DNA from: Opisthorchis felineus
Lineage: Eukaryota; Platyhelminthes; Trematoda; Opisthorchiida; Opisthorchiidae
NCBI GenBank assembly: GCA_004794785.1
Contig: SJOL01004096.1
Location: 23,609-87,608, forward strand
DNA: 64,000 bases
Direction of reading: 5' to 3'
Positions within the stretch are counted from its first letter, which is position 1, and each line of letters opens with the position of its first letter. The notes under the pieces were generated by a model. It was not told the DNA's origin and ran no database searches. It saw only the letters and a program-made list of their open reading frames with translations. Positions 1 to 12,700 of this stretch are shown in pieces. Position numbers and translations under genes: made by a program.

Positions 1-513
1 GTGTGATGCAGGGCGAGCAAAACGGTCAGTCCTAGAGCTGGGACCTGCGGAGAAAGTATTCAAATTTGGGTGGGGGAGGGTGGAAGACGGAAAATGTGAA
101 AGTGTAAGAAGGGAGGCGTCAGCAGTAGCATGTTTTCGCTTACCCGCCCTGCTGTATGCAGCAAGTAAGGCGACCCGGCTGATGGCACCACGCGACGGCC
201 GATGTGGCATGAGAGTATTGTTAGCTGTAAATGTCATGGTTGTACGAGGGCTGGGATACTGTCAGGGCGCCCACACCTAGACAGAAGGACGATTAGGGTC
301 CTCAACCAAAGCCTTTGGCTCAAAAGCCTAACCGCAAGGCAGCGGTGTTGGGCTGGAAATGCAAATACATTATCAATTTTACGGAACACGTCGCCACACA
401 TGTTCCAACCCCAAACCTGGAGGGCCATGTTGCTCCAGGTTATACTTGTAGGTGTTTTATTGTTACGCCCAAAGCACATTCTTACCTCCATCCCCATCTA
501 CTTTTCCATCTAG
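1..513 (+). other. Epsin intron, upstream part
   Basis: Nothing recognised. The epsin region between ENTH and the UIMs may include further exons before base 1. A short open frame runs into exon A but lacks family similarity. Confidence 0.5.
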
Positions 514-713
514 AGTCCTTGTATGCATCCAGTACAAATGAATTAGACTCGGTGATGCCTCAGTCAATTGGTGAGGAGCAGCTGCAACTTCAGCTGGCTA
601 TTGCTATCAGCAAGGAGGAACACGAACGTGAGGAACGACGCCGTCGCACTGAGGAAGCGAAGGAAGAAGCCAAGGTGCAAATGGTCCTGGAGCAAAGTAG
701 GCGAGAAGAGCAG
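514..713 (+). CDS. EPN: Epsin exon A: ubiquitin-interacting motifs
   Basis: Follows a pyrimidine-rich stretch ending in TAG (512-513) and ends at CAG before donor GTAGGT (714), phase 0. It encodes an acidic [19 protein letters not shown], then a charged helix rich in E and R, then a second UIM-like helix, [12 protein letters not shown], which matches the second motif of animal epsins. UIMs bind monoubiquitin on cargo and direct epsin's own ubiquitination. The 5' boundary is less certain: a second AG at 531-532 could also serve. Confidence 0.85.
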
Positions 714-3700
714 GTAGGTTTAGGGCATTGCACCCACTGGATTCACAGTTCTCTCTTTAGGTTTTGCTAGTTTTTTACATCTGCGTTGCGATTCATGTGG
801 TCTCAACTTACAGCTTGCGTGCACCAGCCACTTTCGAGGCCTTTTTGATCCCTCTACGCCTTTAAAGGCTAAATTCCATTCACACTGGGGTGGTTGGCGA
901 TTTCAACAGCTTTGGTCATCGGTCGCTATGACGACGTTCATAGTACCTGTCTGAACACTTCGGCACTTTCTGCTCCTATTTTGTGTCCCTTGTCCAGCAC
1001 ATATTCTGCTATTAGCTAAATCTCGATTTTAATTTTTTTCTCGGTAGTCCGTTTTTTCATCTCTTGTGCTCACCGATTCCGGGGTGAACCGCGAACCGCG
1101 CGAAACAATCTCGTGTGGATGTAGCCCTTACCTGTAACTTTATCCTAAAATTTGACAAGATGTTTTATTTCAACGAGGTTGAGGAGAAAAAGTACGATTT
1201 CGCCCACCTACTTGAAAAAAGTGCCGGGATTCGACGACGCTAGGCTTTCAACTGACCATAAACCACCGCTTTTAGCCAGTAGTGTGTTTTCTACAGCTCC
1301 TTGCAACTTTTCTGAGTATCAGATAATCTGTGACACTGGTTGGCCAATACACGCACGGTGCCCGATGTAGAATGTGGTGATCCGTTGATCTAAAGCGGAT
1401 AGATTGATCTTGGACTGAACGGATTTGTCACAACTACGTTGATAGAATCTTGTCCCACATGTTTGTGGTTGAAGGTGGCAACAACTGTCTTAGAAAAATG
1501 GTTGGCTGTCCTCCGATATACAGGTTTACCTGTCTGGAGGTGACTACCGTAGATATGTACGTTGGCCCGTTTGACAAAAAATTCAATCACACCTAATTAG
1601 TCGTATCTCTGTGTTTGAATTATACAATGCCGGTAAAAACATCAGCGCTCCACTCTACCGTTAAGCATCACGTTTATACAGCATGACTCGCCTGCACAAT
1701 ACTCAGTTGAAAACTTGGAAATTTGGTTGTTGGGAATATATTTATTTGTACATCATCAACATCGACAGCATAAAATCAGTGTTCAACACTGAGGCTTTGC
1801 TGCTGTAGGTCAGAGTATACGTTCCCGCTTGCTTGTTAGAGCCGCCGTAAGATCGTCATTTCTGATGTACTGAACCCTCCCCCCTAAATTTCCTCGTGTT
1901 CGTATTCCGTTTGATGCCAGCAGGCTAGTGGAATTCGACTAGGTAATCACGTGATGTTGAGATGCAGAATTCGGGTTTGAACCACGGACCTTTCGGTTAT
2001 CGCGCTCTAACCACTGAGCCGTCTCGCCCCCAAGGCGATTGATGAGACTCAGTTCGTTCAGTTCAGTTATTAAACTATAAACCCTTTACCGAAGTACAAT
2101 GGTTCTAGCTACTGCAGTCTTATTCGTCGGGATTAAGGGCACTAAGGGAATGATATATACGCTTTGGAGGAGAGTTCGCAATAAGCTTACTGGGATTGGA
2201 TTGTGATTTTTGTACGATGTGTGAAAGGTTTGCATTCAAAGTAATAGCTTTGATGTAGAATCGCCATTGGCTGTGTGACAGCCATATGTTTCAGGATTAT
2301 GAACTATTGGTGTCTCTCTTCAGGGGGGGGGGAGTCCTTATCCGTGGAGACGCTATTTATCAACGCGACTGAGATGACTGGTAAGATCCTTCATGCTTCA
2401 TTGTTAAGTCACGGAGTGACCGCCTCTGGGTCGTCTCCATCCGATACATGGCTGGGCGGAGAGGTCTCTGAGTGGCAAACGCGCGTACCGAGTACGTGGT
2501 CTAATCGGCAGAGCCTATGGGGTTTAACCTGTTGATCTATCGACCTAGAGTTACTTTCCCTGGGAAACATCTGGCGTGCCTCATTAGTAGTCGGATTTTC
2601 CGTCAGACCCGTGCGATACTTCGGAGTTAGTGATGATCAGATACAGAGTGGTGATCTGCCTGCAGCGGCCACACCGTTGATTCATAAATTAGGGTAAATT
2701 CGAAGCAGTGTACAATCTGCCCTTGGCAGCCAAACTGATATCACACCGGCACCACATATATCGAAGACTAGCAAACGCTGTCCCGACCTTTCCAATTAGG
2801 TAACTGAAACCCACACCGGCCGTACCAATTCTCACCGGGCACTTTAGCCAAACGAGAAACGGGAGTAAGTAGAACTGTCTTCGACAAAGTCACCTGCTTT
2901 TATTGATCACATCTATTCTGTCTTATCACCTTTAGTGTGCAATGCGTTGCCACTTTATCTTATTCGGTATGATTTTGGCTGAGGATACTGGATCCAGATA
3001 GTTTTGAAAGACTGTCGTTAACGGAGCTGTGCGTACATATTTCGCTAGGAATTCCGCTTTCATTGCTCTACCGCAACACTGACTCGTGTGCAGTTATTGA
3101 GATTATCCAGCCTAAGTCACTGTAGCCGTTTACGTGTTCTCATTTGATTGAGCGGTACTCTTTTTATTCTTGACTGATCAGTGAAATATCATGTAACTGT
3201 CCGGACGACTTGCGCAATGTGTCAATCCATATTACCCTTACAATATATTCACTTATTTTTTCCGTTTCGTATGAAACCCAACGAGCATCTGAGTATTGCG
3301 TGGGCGAGGTACATCTGTCAGCATACTGCAGAAGCCTAATCCCAACTACTAGTGTTGTAGTTGCGGATGATTCTGTCTTACAAACTTGTCTGTCATACGC
3401 GGGCGTTATCCTTGTCGATTGTCTTTGTCTGTCCCACCAGGAAAGACAAGCATGGGTTAGTCCGATATGACCTCTCACAATCTGGTGCCGCATTTGCTGC
3501 CGTGTTTGTTGCTCCTCACGCTGACACAAAAGCTTGGGTGTCCATTTTCTGTTCAGTAGAGGTGCTTTTGTAGATTTTGTTGTTTCTCGATGTCCCTCGG
3601 TCACGAGCTCAAAACTGGTGAACAGAACCTTATATCAGTATAGTCGAATTTAATGATTTTGAGTTGAGCATATCACTCAAGGTCAGCGTCAGTCGCTATG

Positions 3701-6700
3701 ATCTGGATTCCAATAAGAAAACTTGGTGTACTCACGCTGTGTGAACTGAATTCCCAATGTCGATATATTGTTCTATAGATCTCCCACTATTGACCCTAGC
3801 GCAGCTCCGGTTAAGCGAAACTCAACTTTTTGGCTTTGTTATATTTTCGACGTATAGCAGAGCATTTAGACTGTCGTGGAACGCCGTCATGAGCATCCTC
3901 GAGTCAGTTTTGTACCAATTTAATGTTTTCACTGATTGCTAGACATAAGATTCTCTTCAGATACAACAGTCCGTGCGTGCGTGGAACCCTATGGAGAGTA
4001 TTCTCCCGAGTTCACAGGCACCGGTGTTCATCAAGTCTGACGTTTGTCACCTTTTCTTTTTAGCCTCCTAGTCGAATTGAATAGTGAAGAATCGTTCGCT
4101 AGGTCTTTTATTTCCAAAATAAAGTTTCTTTCCTGGAAAAGTCCTAAAGGCTAGCAGTATTTGGACGATATTGCACAACTTGGTTCGAATTCCATCCAGA
4201 TACAAAGTACACCAAATAGTCTAAATGTTGTTGTCGTGTGTTTTAGTATGCGCTTTGCATCTTCAAAGTGCAATGTCTCATTACAAGGCTGGGCGAGTGG
4301 ACCACCGAAGCTGGATACGGCGTCAAAAGCACAGATTTACTTATCCGGGTGGTTGGAAGCATTGTAAACGAAGTGAATTCTAGCGTCGCTATAGCCCGTT
4401 CTACTTTCCTCTTATTTAAGCACCTCTGGAGTCTTCGTTACACTGGCTTGTCGTTGAAAGACAGATTGTACAATGCGCAAGTGCGTCTAGTGCTAATTAG
4501 GGTTGTGGAGCTTGACCGGAGGAAATGGCCTGTCTCTGACCATAGTTGTCTTTGAAACATTGGACGTGTGTCATGGGAACATGATATTAGCAATTATGAA
4601 GTGAAATTAGTGGATTTTGGCAACGAATCAGCTATTTGTCCAATTGACGATTTGATTGGCTGCCCCAACTACACTGACCCGGCCATGCCGCGTGATCGAT
4701 TGCCTCGCCATGCCGCGGTGAAGTTTCTGGCTTGGAAATACCACAAGGTGGACATCGCATGGCCTGGGGACGGAGCATGGAAAGATAACGAATGGTACAT
4801 GTCTTCTGCGAGTTTGCGATATCGTATCTCAACGGAATTCTCGTAGTAACCTCTCTCTCCTGAGTTGTGAATCAAATCAGACTTAGGGCGGGGTATACAA
4901 TACCTACAACTGCGGTATAATAGTTTGTCGCTTGCCCAAATTCAGTTAGCTGTGACCTTTTCGTTGTTTTTATTCTACCACATTTGAGTGGCTCTCTGCT
5001 CATGAACCTCGTTCCCAGCTTTATACGCAACGTAGTCTTACGGTGCGATTTTAAATTGAGATAACCACTGTCCCCACCAGCAGTAGTTTCAGCTTCTTTT
5101 CACTTCAACAAGATTTTTCCACTCACTCACTTTCCATCACTTCTCCATATTCTCTATAACCAAACTCTGAACAGCGTGTCTACCGAACGTTTGGTCACAT
5201 GTTCTGCTAGCTCGACCGGTAGTTTCTTTGGATTAGGTCGGTAACTGGTCTAGTTAACCCGTTTATGTATTCATTGAACAATGGTAGCCGCAATATGTCC
5301 GAATATTCGACTCCAGTTCATGCTTGACATGCTCCATCACAACAGTGATCATGAATACCTTCGATTATCTGCTTTGGGATAGTCTTTGACAGTCGCAAAT
5401 GACTCGCTTGTTCTTAGTCCAGAGAAATCATATTCTAACCCTTCTCAGTATGGCCTTATCTGGCTCAAACGCACGGAACATATTGGAACGGTGAAATGTA
5501 CATATAAATTCCAATCCCTCAACCAACTAATTTTCGATAGTCGATTAGGGCCTGCTGATGGCTCACGTGAGCGGCTTTTCGGCCACGTGAGAGTCATTGT
5601 TTGGATGGGGCGTTTTTCCAAAACTGAGCGTAGGCTTGTGAATGTCAATCAATCAATCAATTTATCAGCTATAAACCGTGTACCATAGGCACATTGGTTC
5701 CAGCTGCTACAGTTTCGATCATCGGAAAATGGGTATGTGGAACGTACAACCAGCTTTGGAGGCGAAGGCATGTGCAGATTGTTCGGAGATTGGGTAGCTA
5801 CAAATTGAAGGCGATAGATATGATGCAGGAGCGCCACTGACTGCGCGATTGGGCCATTTTTGCCAAAGTCATTAACCACTGGTGATTTGAGTCCCCGGGT
5901 CCACATCCAGGGAGGCGACAGTTGCCCACCCGACTAAGTTTACTGGTTAGTGTTTTCGCACTTCGTTGCCAGGTCATACACTGTCCACCTCTCGGTCGCT
6001 TCCACTCAGCACAGGGCTGGACGAAGAGAGCTCTGCGAGGCAGGCGGTCTTCTGGCATGCGGAGTACATGTCCTAACCAGCGTGAGTAATTCATCTATCG
6101 CGGGAGAGTACCTTCTTCCCACGACCAAATGGCATACCTCAGCTTGTGAATGTGGATTCTAATGGACTTCGTTTTTTGCTCGCATTTTGTTTGCCATCTC
6201 GATTAGTAGTTTCAACTGGGCTCGAAAACTCTAAAGGTGCTTTACGCCTCACATTGGTTCTCAAATTGGTTAAAGTCTGAAGTTTTTCATACCAGTGGTT
6301 TCTCATTGACGGAAACGCAGTTGCCGTCTTTCTCTTTCTCTAAAAGTCAAGCGGAATGTGTTCATAGACCTGCCCCGAACCTTCCAGGTAGATGAAGACG
6401 CTGGTCGCAATCAAGTGCAAATGTTGACATGCAGACATGCTTATCCACACGCTATACATGGTTACAGTGACCGACACTTTCACTCAAGTGGACGAGGCGT
6501 GCACGCTCTCCCACACTGCTTATAAGGCGAAGCACTTTTCAGCTTGAGTGCTGGCCTAGCTGAACCCTGAGGCTACATTTTGCTGCATATTCTGCCAAAA
6601 AACACCTGGGATCAGAGGTTTTTTGGAGCTTCACCGTAATGTCACCTCAGTTTTCAACTGAGGAATTTGATGAACTGCGTTGTTGCGTCGTTATCATAAT

Positions 6701-9700
6701 TATCATCTCAACGCGAAAGCAGCAGAAAAACATTTTGCCACGTTGAATATCTCTGAAAAACGAAATCAACATCGTAACACTGATATGTACTCCTGTTGCG
6801 TACGCGACGATACTTTGCGCGATGAACACAGAGGCTTGCTTTGTTGCAACATGTTTTCGTCTTTTGTATTTGACATCCTGATTCATCTGAAGTTCCCCAA
6901 CAATGGAAATCCATTTAGCAAGAAGTTGTCCACATAATTGATGCGCAGTTCACTTGTTTCCACGGAATGTCTAACCAGTCACATCACAGTATGTGGACCA
7001 ACCAGTTCACTGTACCTGAGTAACTTCACGCACTCAGTCAATCTTATCGATGTCGACCACTCTCACCTGGGACAGATGTTCTAGGTTCGAGTTCACAGCC
7101 ATGTTTGTCGTGTCCTATGTATTCTTACTTTATCCCGATGTGTTTTAATGTCTTTGTCTGTGTAGTGGTATTCAAATACCCATGTCAGGCGATCGAGTCC
7201 CTTGCTTTAGACGTTCACCTTCAATCAGCGTACCACCACTGTTGGTTTCATTCGACATCTTTTGGTGCTCTCATCTTCCTTCTTCATTGAAAAAATCTGA
7301 AGTGACTGGAATTTATGCAAATTGCCCACATTTTATACCTAGTGATTATGGTATTTGTTTTTCCTCTCGTGTTCATTCTGATCGTTTCACAATGCTGCCT
7401 TCGCAGCCAACCTGCGGAATCGGTAATCCGTCCGACATTTCGCGAGCGACCGCATGGAACCGGTTCGGAAACGGTTCGCGCTGTCAGTTTTTCTTCTGGA
7501 TTAACTAACATCTCAATGTTCCGTTCACACACCCTACGGTGACTAGTGTCCTAGTGGGTCCATCTATTTTTGGGGACCGAGGTCTGTTTCGTCACTACCT
7601 GTAAGTGGGTTTACTAAATGAAGTGAAATCCGGTGTAGTAAAAGAAATTAATGTAGAAAAGTCATGTATTTTCGAACAATTATTTTACACGTCTGTTACG
7701 AACAGACAACCCAAAGTTGGTGTAAGCTGTTTGTTCTCAACGGGGCGCGTTCTATAATATCACCACCTTGTTCTGGCTCGTACATTGAACTTTTTCAGCA
7801 GGGTTTAGATCAACGACAGTCACAGGTGACGGTGACTAACAACAATGCCGCTTCAACTTCTATGACTCCAACCTCCACGCCTGGAGGTGGGCTGTTCAGT
7901 TTGGTGGACACGTCTTTGTCCGCTGCACCAGCACATGTACCTGACCCTTGGTCTTCTCCTCTTGGGACCCTACAGTCCTCCTCGTCTAACACAATTCCAA
8001 CTACCACTCCCACCGTTACGTCCTCAACACTGCCCATGCAGCAGGGCCTCCCTCCGTTCTCGAGCGACCCTTCCGCTACCGTGAGCAGTTCTATACCGAT
8101 CGAAGATCCATGGAGCACCACCGGTACGTTTTATTCTTTGTGCTGTAATGGAGTGTGTCTTTGTTGCTCGGCTTCTTCCAGCAGAACTAGATCTGCGTCA
8201 GCATAACTCGTTACAGCTGCTTCAAGTGTTCTCTCCTTTCTTCGACCGTACTTGAACGGTCTTCCCACTCCTCTTTGTAAGTGTGCGCTGTAAGTTCTAA
8301 CAAACTAACGTTTTTAATCATCCTTCCCCCTCCGTCACATACTTATTTTGAACCCCCTGTTGATGCGATCGGCAGCTTTCTGAGACTGATTATGCGATCG
8401 ACTGTGTTGGGCTTTCTCGAATTTGTATGCCTGTCCTAATCGGTAATCCTGGCGAGCTACTGGAAAAGTCGAAACAGATTTGTTAAGACGTCGCTGGTTT
8501 GGGCATTTCGCCCAATTCGTATCAGTTCTCCTTGCGAACGGTAAGTACATACATATATTTAGAATGAAAAGCGATTGGTCGAATCAGTTACACAGATAGA
8601 CGGCTGAAGGAACACATGACACTTGACATTAAGTCAGTCCCAATTTCGAACGAAGTGAACAGTCAGAGGGCAGCAAAGTCCTGTTCTGGAGCGCATCATG
8701 GGTCACATCTGTGCGCTAGTATGATATTTCGAGGGGTCTGGATGACTTGTGACCACACATGGGACTTCCTACGAGGCAGCAATTGGCTTGAAGGATCGGC
8801 AAAATTTTGATTTTGAATATAGCATTCCATGACCAGGGCCTAGGCAGTTCTGCCTTAGACGACTAGTGATTTTGGACACTATTCGAGGGCCAACTCAATG
8901 TGCAGTTTGTATCAAGTGGTTATCGAAAGTTCGTATATCGGTATTCCGCTTCAAGCTTGATGAATACTTTAGCTTTTTTGACCTGTCTGGGCAGCTTTTT
9001 TGTTGCTCATTTCTGTGCCTTGTGTATGTTTGAGCCAGAGAACGAGATGTCGAAAATTAGCTTCGCTCACTTTTTGCTACAAGTGGATCTTTGAGAATAG
9101 CCCGACGTGACCTTTCAGTAGCCATCATGGGATGCGCTCGGATGCGCATGAACCTAAATGCCCCCCAAATCTTGGCAGCTGCCTGCATCTACAAATTAAC
9201 GGATCCCGTTGGAATTGTCGAGGTGAGTGGCACCGGTTGGAGGTATGTTCAAGGTACACAAGATTTTCTGCTTTGGGTGTCCGCTAAGGTGTTGCGTTCT
9301 CGCTCAGGCATTTTCCAATATAGGTGCCCCAGAATATTATAAAACTGCCACATGGACGTGCTGTCATGGGCTGTATTGGCCAGAATTTCGCCCATAAAAG
9401 CTTAAACAATCTCCCTCAAGGGGTGTCCAGATGTGGCGCTGCGCATCTCCATACTTCTAGTAATCGTGTTACCAAACGGTCTAGGAGTATGCCACCTTCC
9501 CCCAAAGAAGGAGGAGTTCGGAACGATGGACTTTAAAAACGGTTGATCCTGGCCGCACTATCCAGTACGACGGAAAACAATTTAGCTTACTGGGAACCAG
9601 ATGCGGCTCCAAACGGATCTACTGTGCACAGGGGCTTCAGGATTCATACATCTTTATCTTACTTTGTGTGACCTTGGATAAGGTCAGCGTTCCACAGCCA

Positions 9701-12700
9701 AGTAGGACAAATTTCGGCCAATGCTTCAGAGCTCTCAAGATGACCTCATGCCTGCTGTCTTGCAAGTCAGACCTTTCAATCATAGGTTATCGCTGGAGCT
9801 CTTCAATTAACCTTCCTTCTCACTGCTTTATGAGTCAGACTTTGGGTTAAAAGTCCAGGGCGATATGCTTTAAACAAGCCCTTCTTTGGCCTGGGAACCC
9901 GGAAGATGTCACATGCTCTCACAGCCTTCCGCTCACCGACCCACACACAACCCACCTCCGTTTTTCAGTTGAGGCAGACCATTTTGTTGGTCACCAAAGG
10001 TGTGTCCCATTTTTTTTACTGGCGCCGAGTAAGACAAACAGAGATGAACTAATATGGACTGGAGGAGGTCTGGTGAGTTTCGAAATGAGAAATCTAGGCA
10101 TGAACGAAAAGTAACGCCCTGCAAGTCTGTTCTGTATTGTATCTATACTCTGTCAGACTGGGTAGGAGACCTGTTGCTGAGACCCCATTTTCTCTGAAAG
10201 GCATACAAGACTACAAAGGTCATTCATCTCAAACCGCTTATGAGTAACACGTAGTTTACCCATCACTCTTTAGACGTGATAATTTTTACGCATTCACTTG
10301 GGACATTTATGATATGGGACCCATATGCAATCTCAGAGCCCTGCTGAAATAAATTTCAGTAGTTCCCTGTTTTCTGTGTTCGGTCGATTGACTCAGTGGA
10401 TATCAAAATGACAGACTATGTATATTTGTCGTATCAGCGCATGCTCGGGAGCTGAGGAAGTTGGTTCCTATGTGAATTTGCCACGGTGGGTTCAGTCCGT
10501 AAAAAAACAGTGTTTGCTATTCTGGCAGGTGTGTGATTCTGAAATTCGACCACTAGGTTTGAGCTGGTACATTTGAAAGGGTGGTGCTCACCGCGCAGTT
10601 ATATGTACTCTTGTGTCATATGCTGATCAATGGTTGTTCTTAGTCAGCACAAACTTCCAACTCAGGAACTCACGCACTGGCACTTGGATGCCACCAACTG
10701 CGGATCAGCCGTGGTTCCATTTGGGCCATGTGGCAATAGCTACTGGTGAAAATCCTCAACTTAAGGTTGTCATTCCTTCGAGGTTACACTTCTTGGTTTC
10801 CATCTTGCGGGCGATAACATCAAATCGCTTTCCTTTCGGACAAAGCAGGATACTCATGTTATCACCTCTTAATAATATGGGACTTCGCCAGATCAAAATA
10901 TGTTTTTTTTTAAGAACTAAACAGTGATGGTCATTTGGGAAGGGGGGGGGGGAATGACCGTCCTCATTGTCTTTAGGGCCATTTGCCCGGGCACACTGAT
11001 TCGGTTGAGGGGGCATTAGATGATACCGATGATATCCCACAGGCAACCGATGACTATGGTGGGGCACAGATCACCCGAACGCCGCGTGCATGTACACATC
11101 CCGTTGACTCAATCACGCAAGCTATTGGGTTGTCAGGATAGTTGTTCGCAAAACCTATAACCATACCAAGCTTACGTGCTGAAGGTGCAAGAAGATCGGG
11201 AAGCTGAACATCTTCAGTGTGTTGGCAGTAAACCGATTGTGGTGACCTTAAATCCACCCCCAGTAGTCCGGTACTAGTACATTGGTGTTCAAACGATGTC
11301 TCATTGTTAGTGTTGTTCAGTACAAATAACCTTGCTATTGGTAGGCGTCAATCAGTGGATGCCAAAAATAACGAACTTGATTGTTTTCCTTTTTCTGCCC
11401 GCGCGTGGGCAGCTGTGCTTTTAACTTTTATGTAGGCCACAATGAACAGCCGTCATTCGCTCCGTTTCTCATTACCTTTTGTTCATCCTTCTTAGACTGT
11501 TTTTCTTACTGACGACTTATCCTGGTCCTTACCTGTCTAGGTTCCCGCGACGCTAGCACCCGGGACGGTTGGTTAGTTTTTTCGGGCACACAAACATTTC
11601 ACCCGTGCCCAAACTCTCGTTCATGAATTCCGAATTCGCCCTACCCTAGAATGCCGCTGTTATGTCTGGGCTGAGGCTCTTTCTCCTTACTTATACTTCA
11701 TCGATACGCTTTCGCTGACTGGTAATCTGTAAAAGCTCTATTCTACGGTCGGTTTGGGGCTTGCTTGTTCTTCTCCCTTGCCTATGTCTTTCACCTAGGT
11801 GATAAGTCTTTGTTCATACAGTCACCCACATCATGTTTTTACTACACGTGGGACATCTCATCTCGTCTTTTTTCTCTCGAAAAGTATCCCGTCTTTGGGA
11901 CTCTCTGCCGTCCTCTATCTTTCTCGACTCATATAACCTCCGACTATTCAAAAGCCGTGATTTCGTCCATCTGAGTCCATCTTAACGTTTGTGTTTTATT
12001 ACTATTTACAGAGGTTTTATGACCATTGGTCCCTCCTCTGTAGTCCACATTCGTCTAATAAGATAATAATCGTGCCGGGACCGCAAGAGGGCTATCAAAA
12101 ATGTGGCTGATAATTCAACGACCCCCCACGTAAATTCATCTGGTATTCCACAGACAAATGCCAGTTATGACAATATGCTTATCGTGAGCGTGGTCAAACC
12201 TCACTAGGTATTTGATGGTTGGCTCAGATAATTGTCACAGTCTCGTGAATGCATGCATTTCCCCATCGCCTTCGGCACTTTTTACTTCTGAATGTTCTCC
12301 GATGGAATTAAGTTGTCCTCGATAGGCCTAATCGGTTAGGTATCCTCCTTCTCTTTAGCACATGTGGTTTTTGCACCTTTTAGCTCCCGATGCACAGCCT
12401 CCCCAGTCTAACTCTGCATGGCCGGTCGCAGCCCCTGCGTCATCAACTGCTAATCCAGCGGTCAGTTCGGATCCGTTCGACTTCCTCGGTAACCATAAGC
12501 CAGTTGCGAGCAAATCCACAAATGGCGTTCACCCCCCGTCGGGCGTTGACAACAGCTTAAAGGAAAACGAGGCACGACGTCGCACTCCAGCAGATTTCTT
12601 AGGTGAACACCAGGGTTTAGTAGATCTGGAAAAGCTAATTGAGGTCAACCCAAGTGAGTATAAGCTAATCCTCAATTCCCCTATTTGATTTAATGTCCGC

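Larger units (their letters stand above)
714..7798 (+). other. Epsin intron, 7.1 kb
   Basis: Holds a minus-strand SINE head (2.0 kb), LINE tail remnants (2.0-2.3 kb), LINE fragments at 4.15-4.85 and 5.65-6.1 kb, and otherwise unclassified sequence. A minus-strand open frame of 146 codons (3164-3604) has no family match. Confidence 0.75.

Noticed and set aside
3164..3604. 146-codon minus-strand open frame
   Set aside because: No family match, no start or splice support, and a length expected a few times by chance in this window.
4568..4846. Tudor-domain-like stretch ([18 protein letters not shown])
   Set aside because: The neighbouring blocks [11 protein letters not shown] and [10 protein letters not shown] place it in the C-terminal tail of the LINE; the Tudor resemblance is chance.
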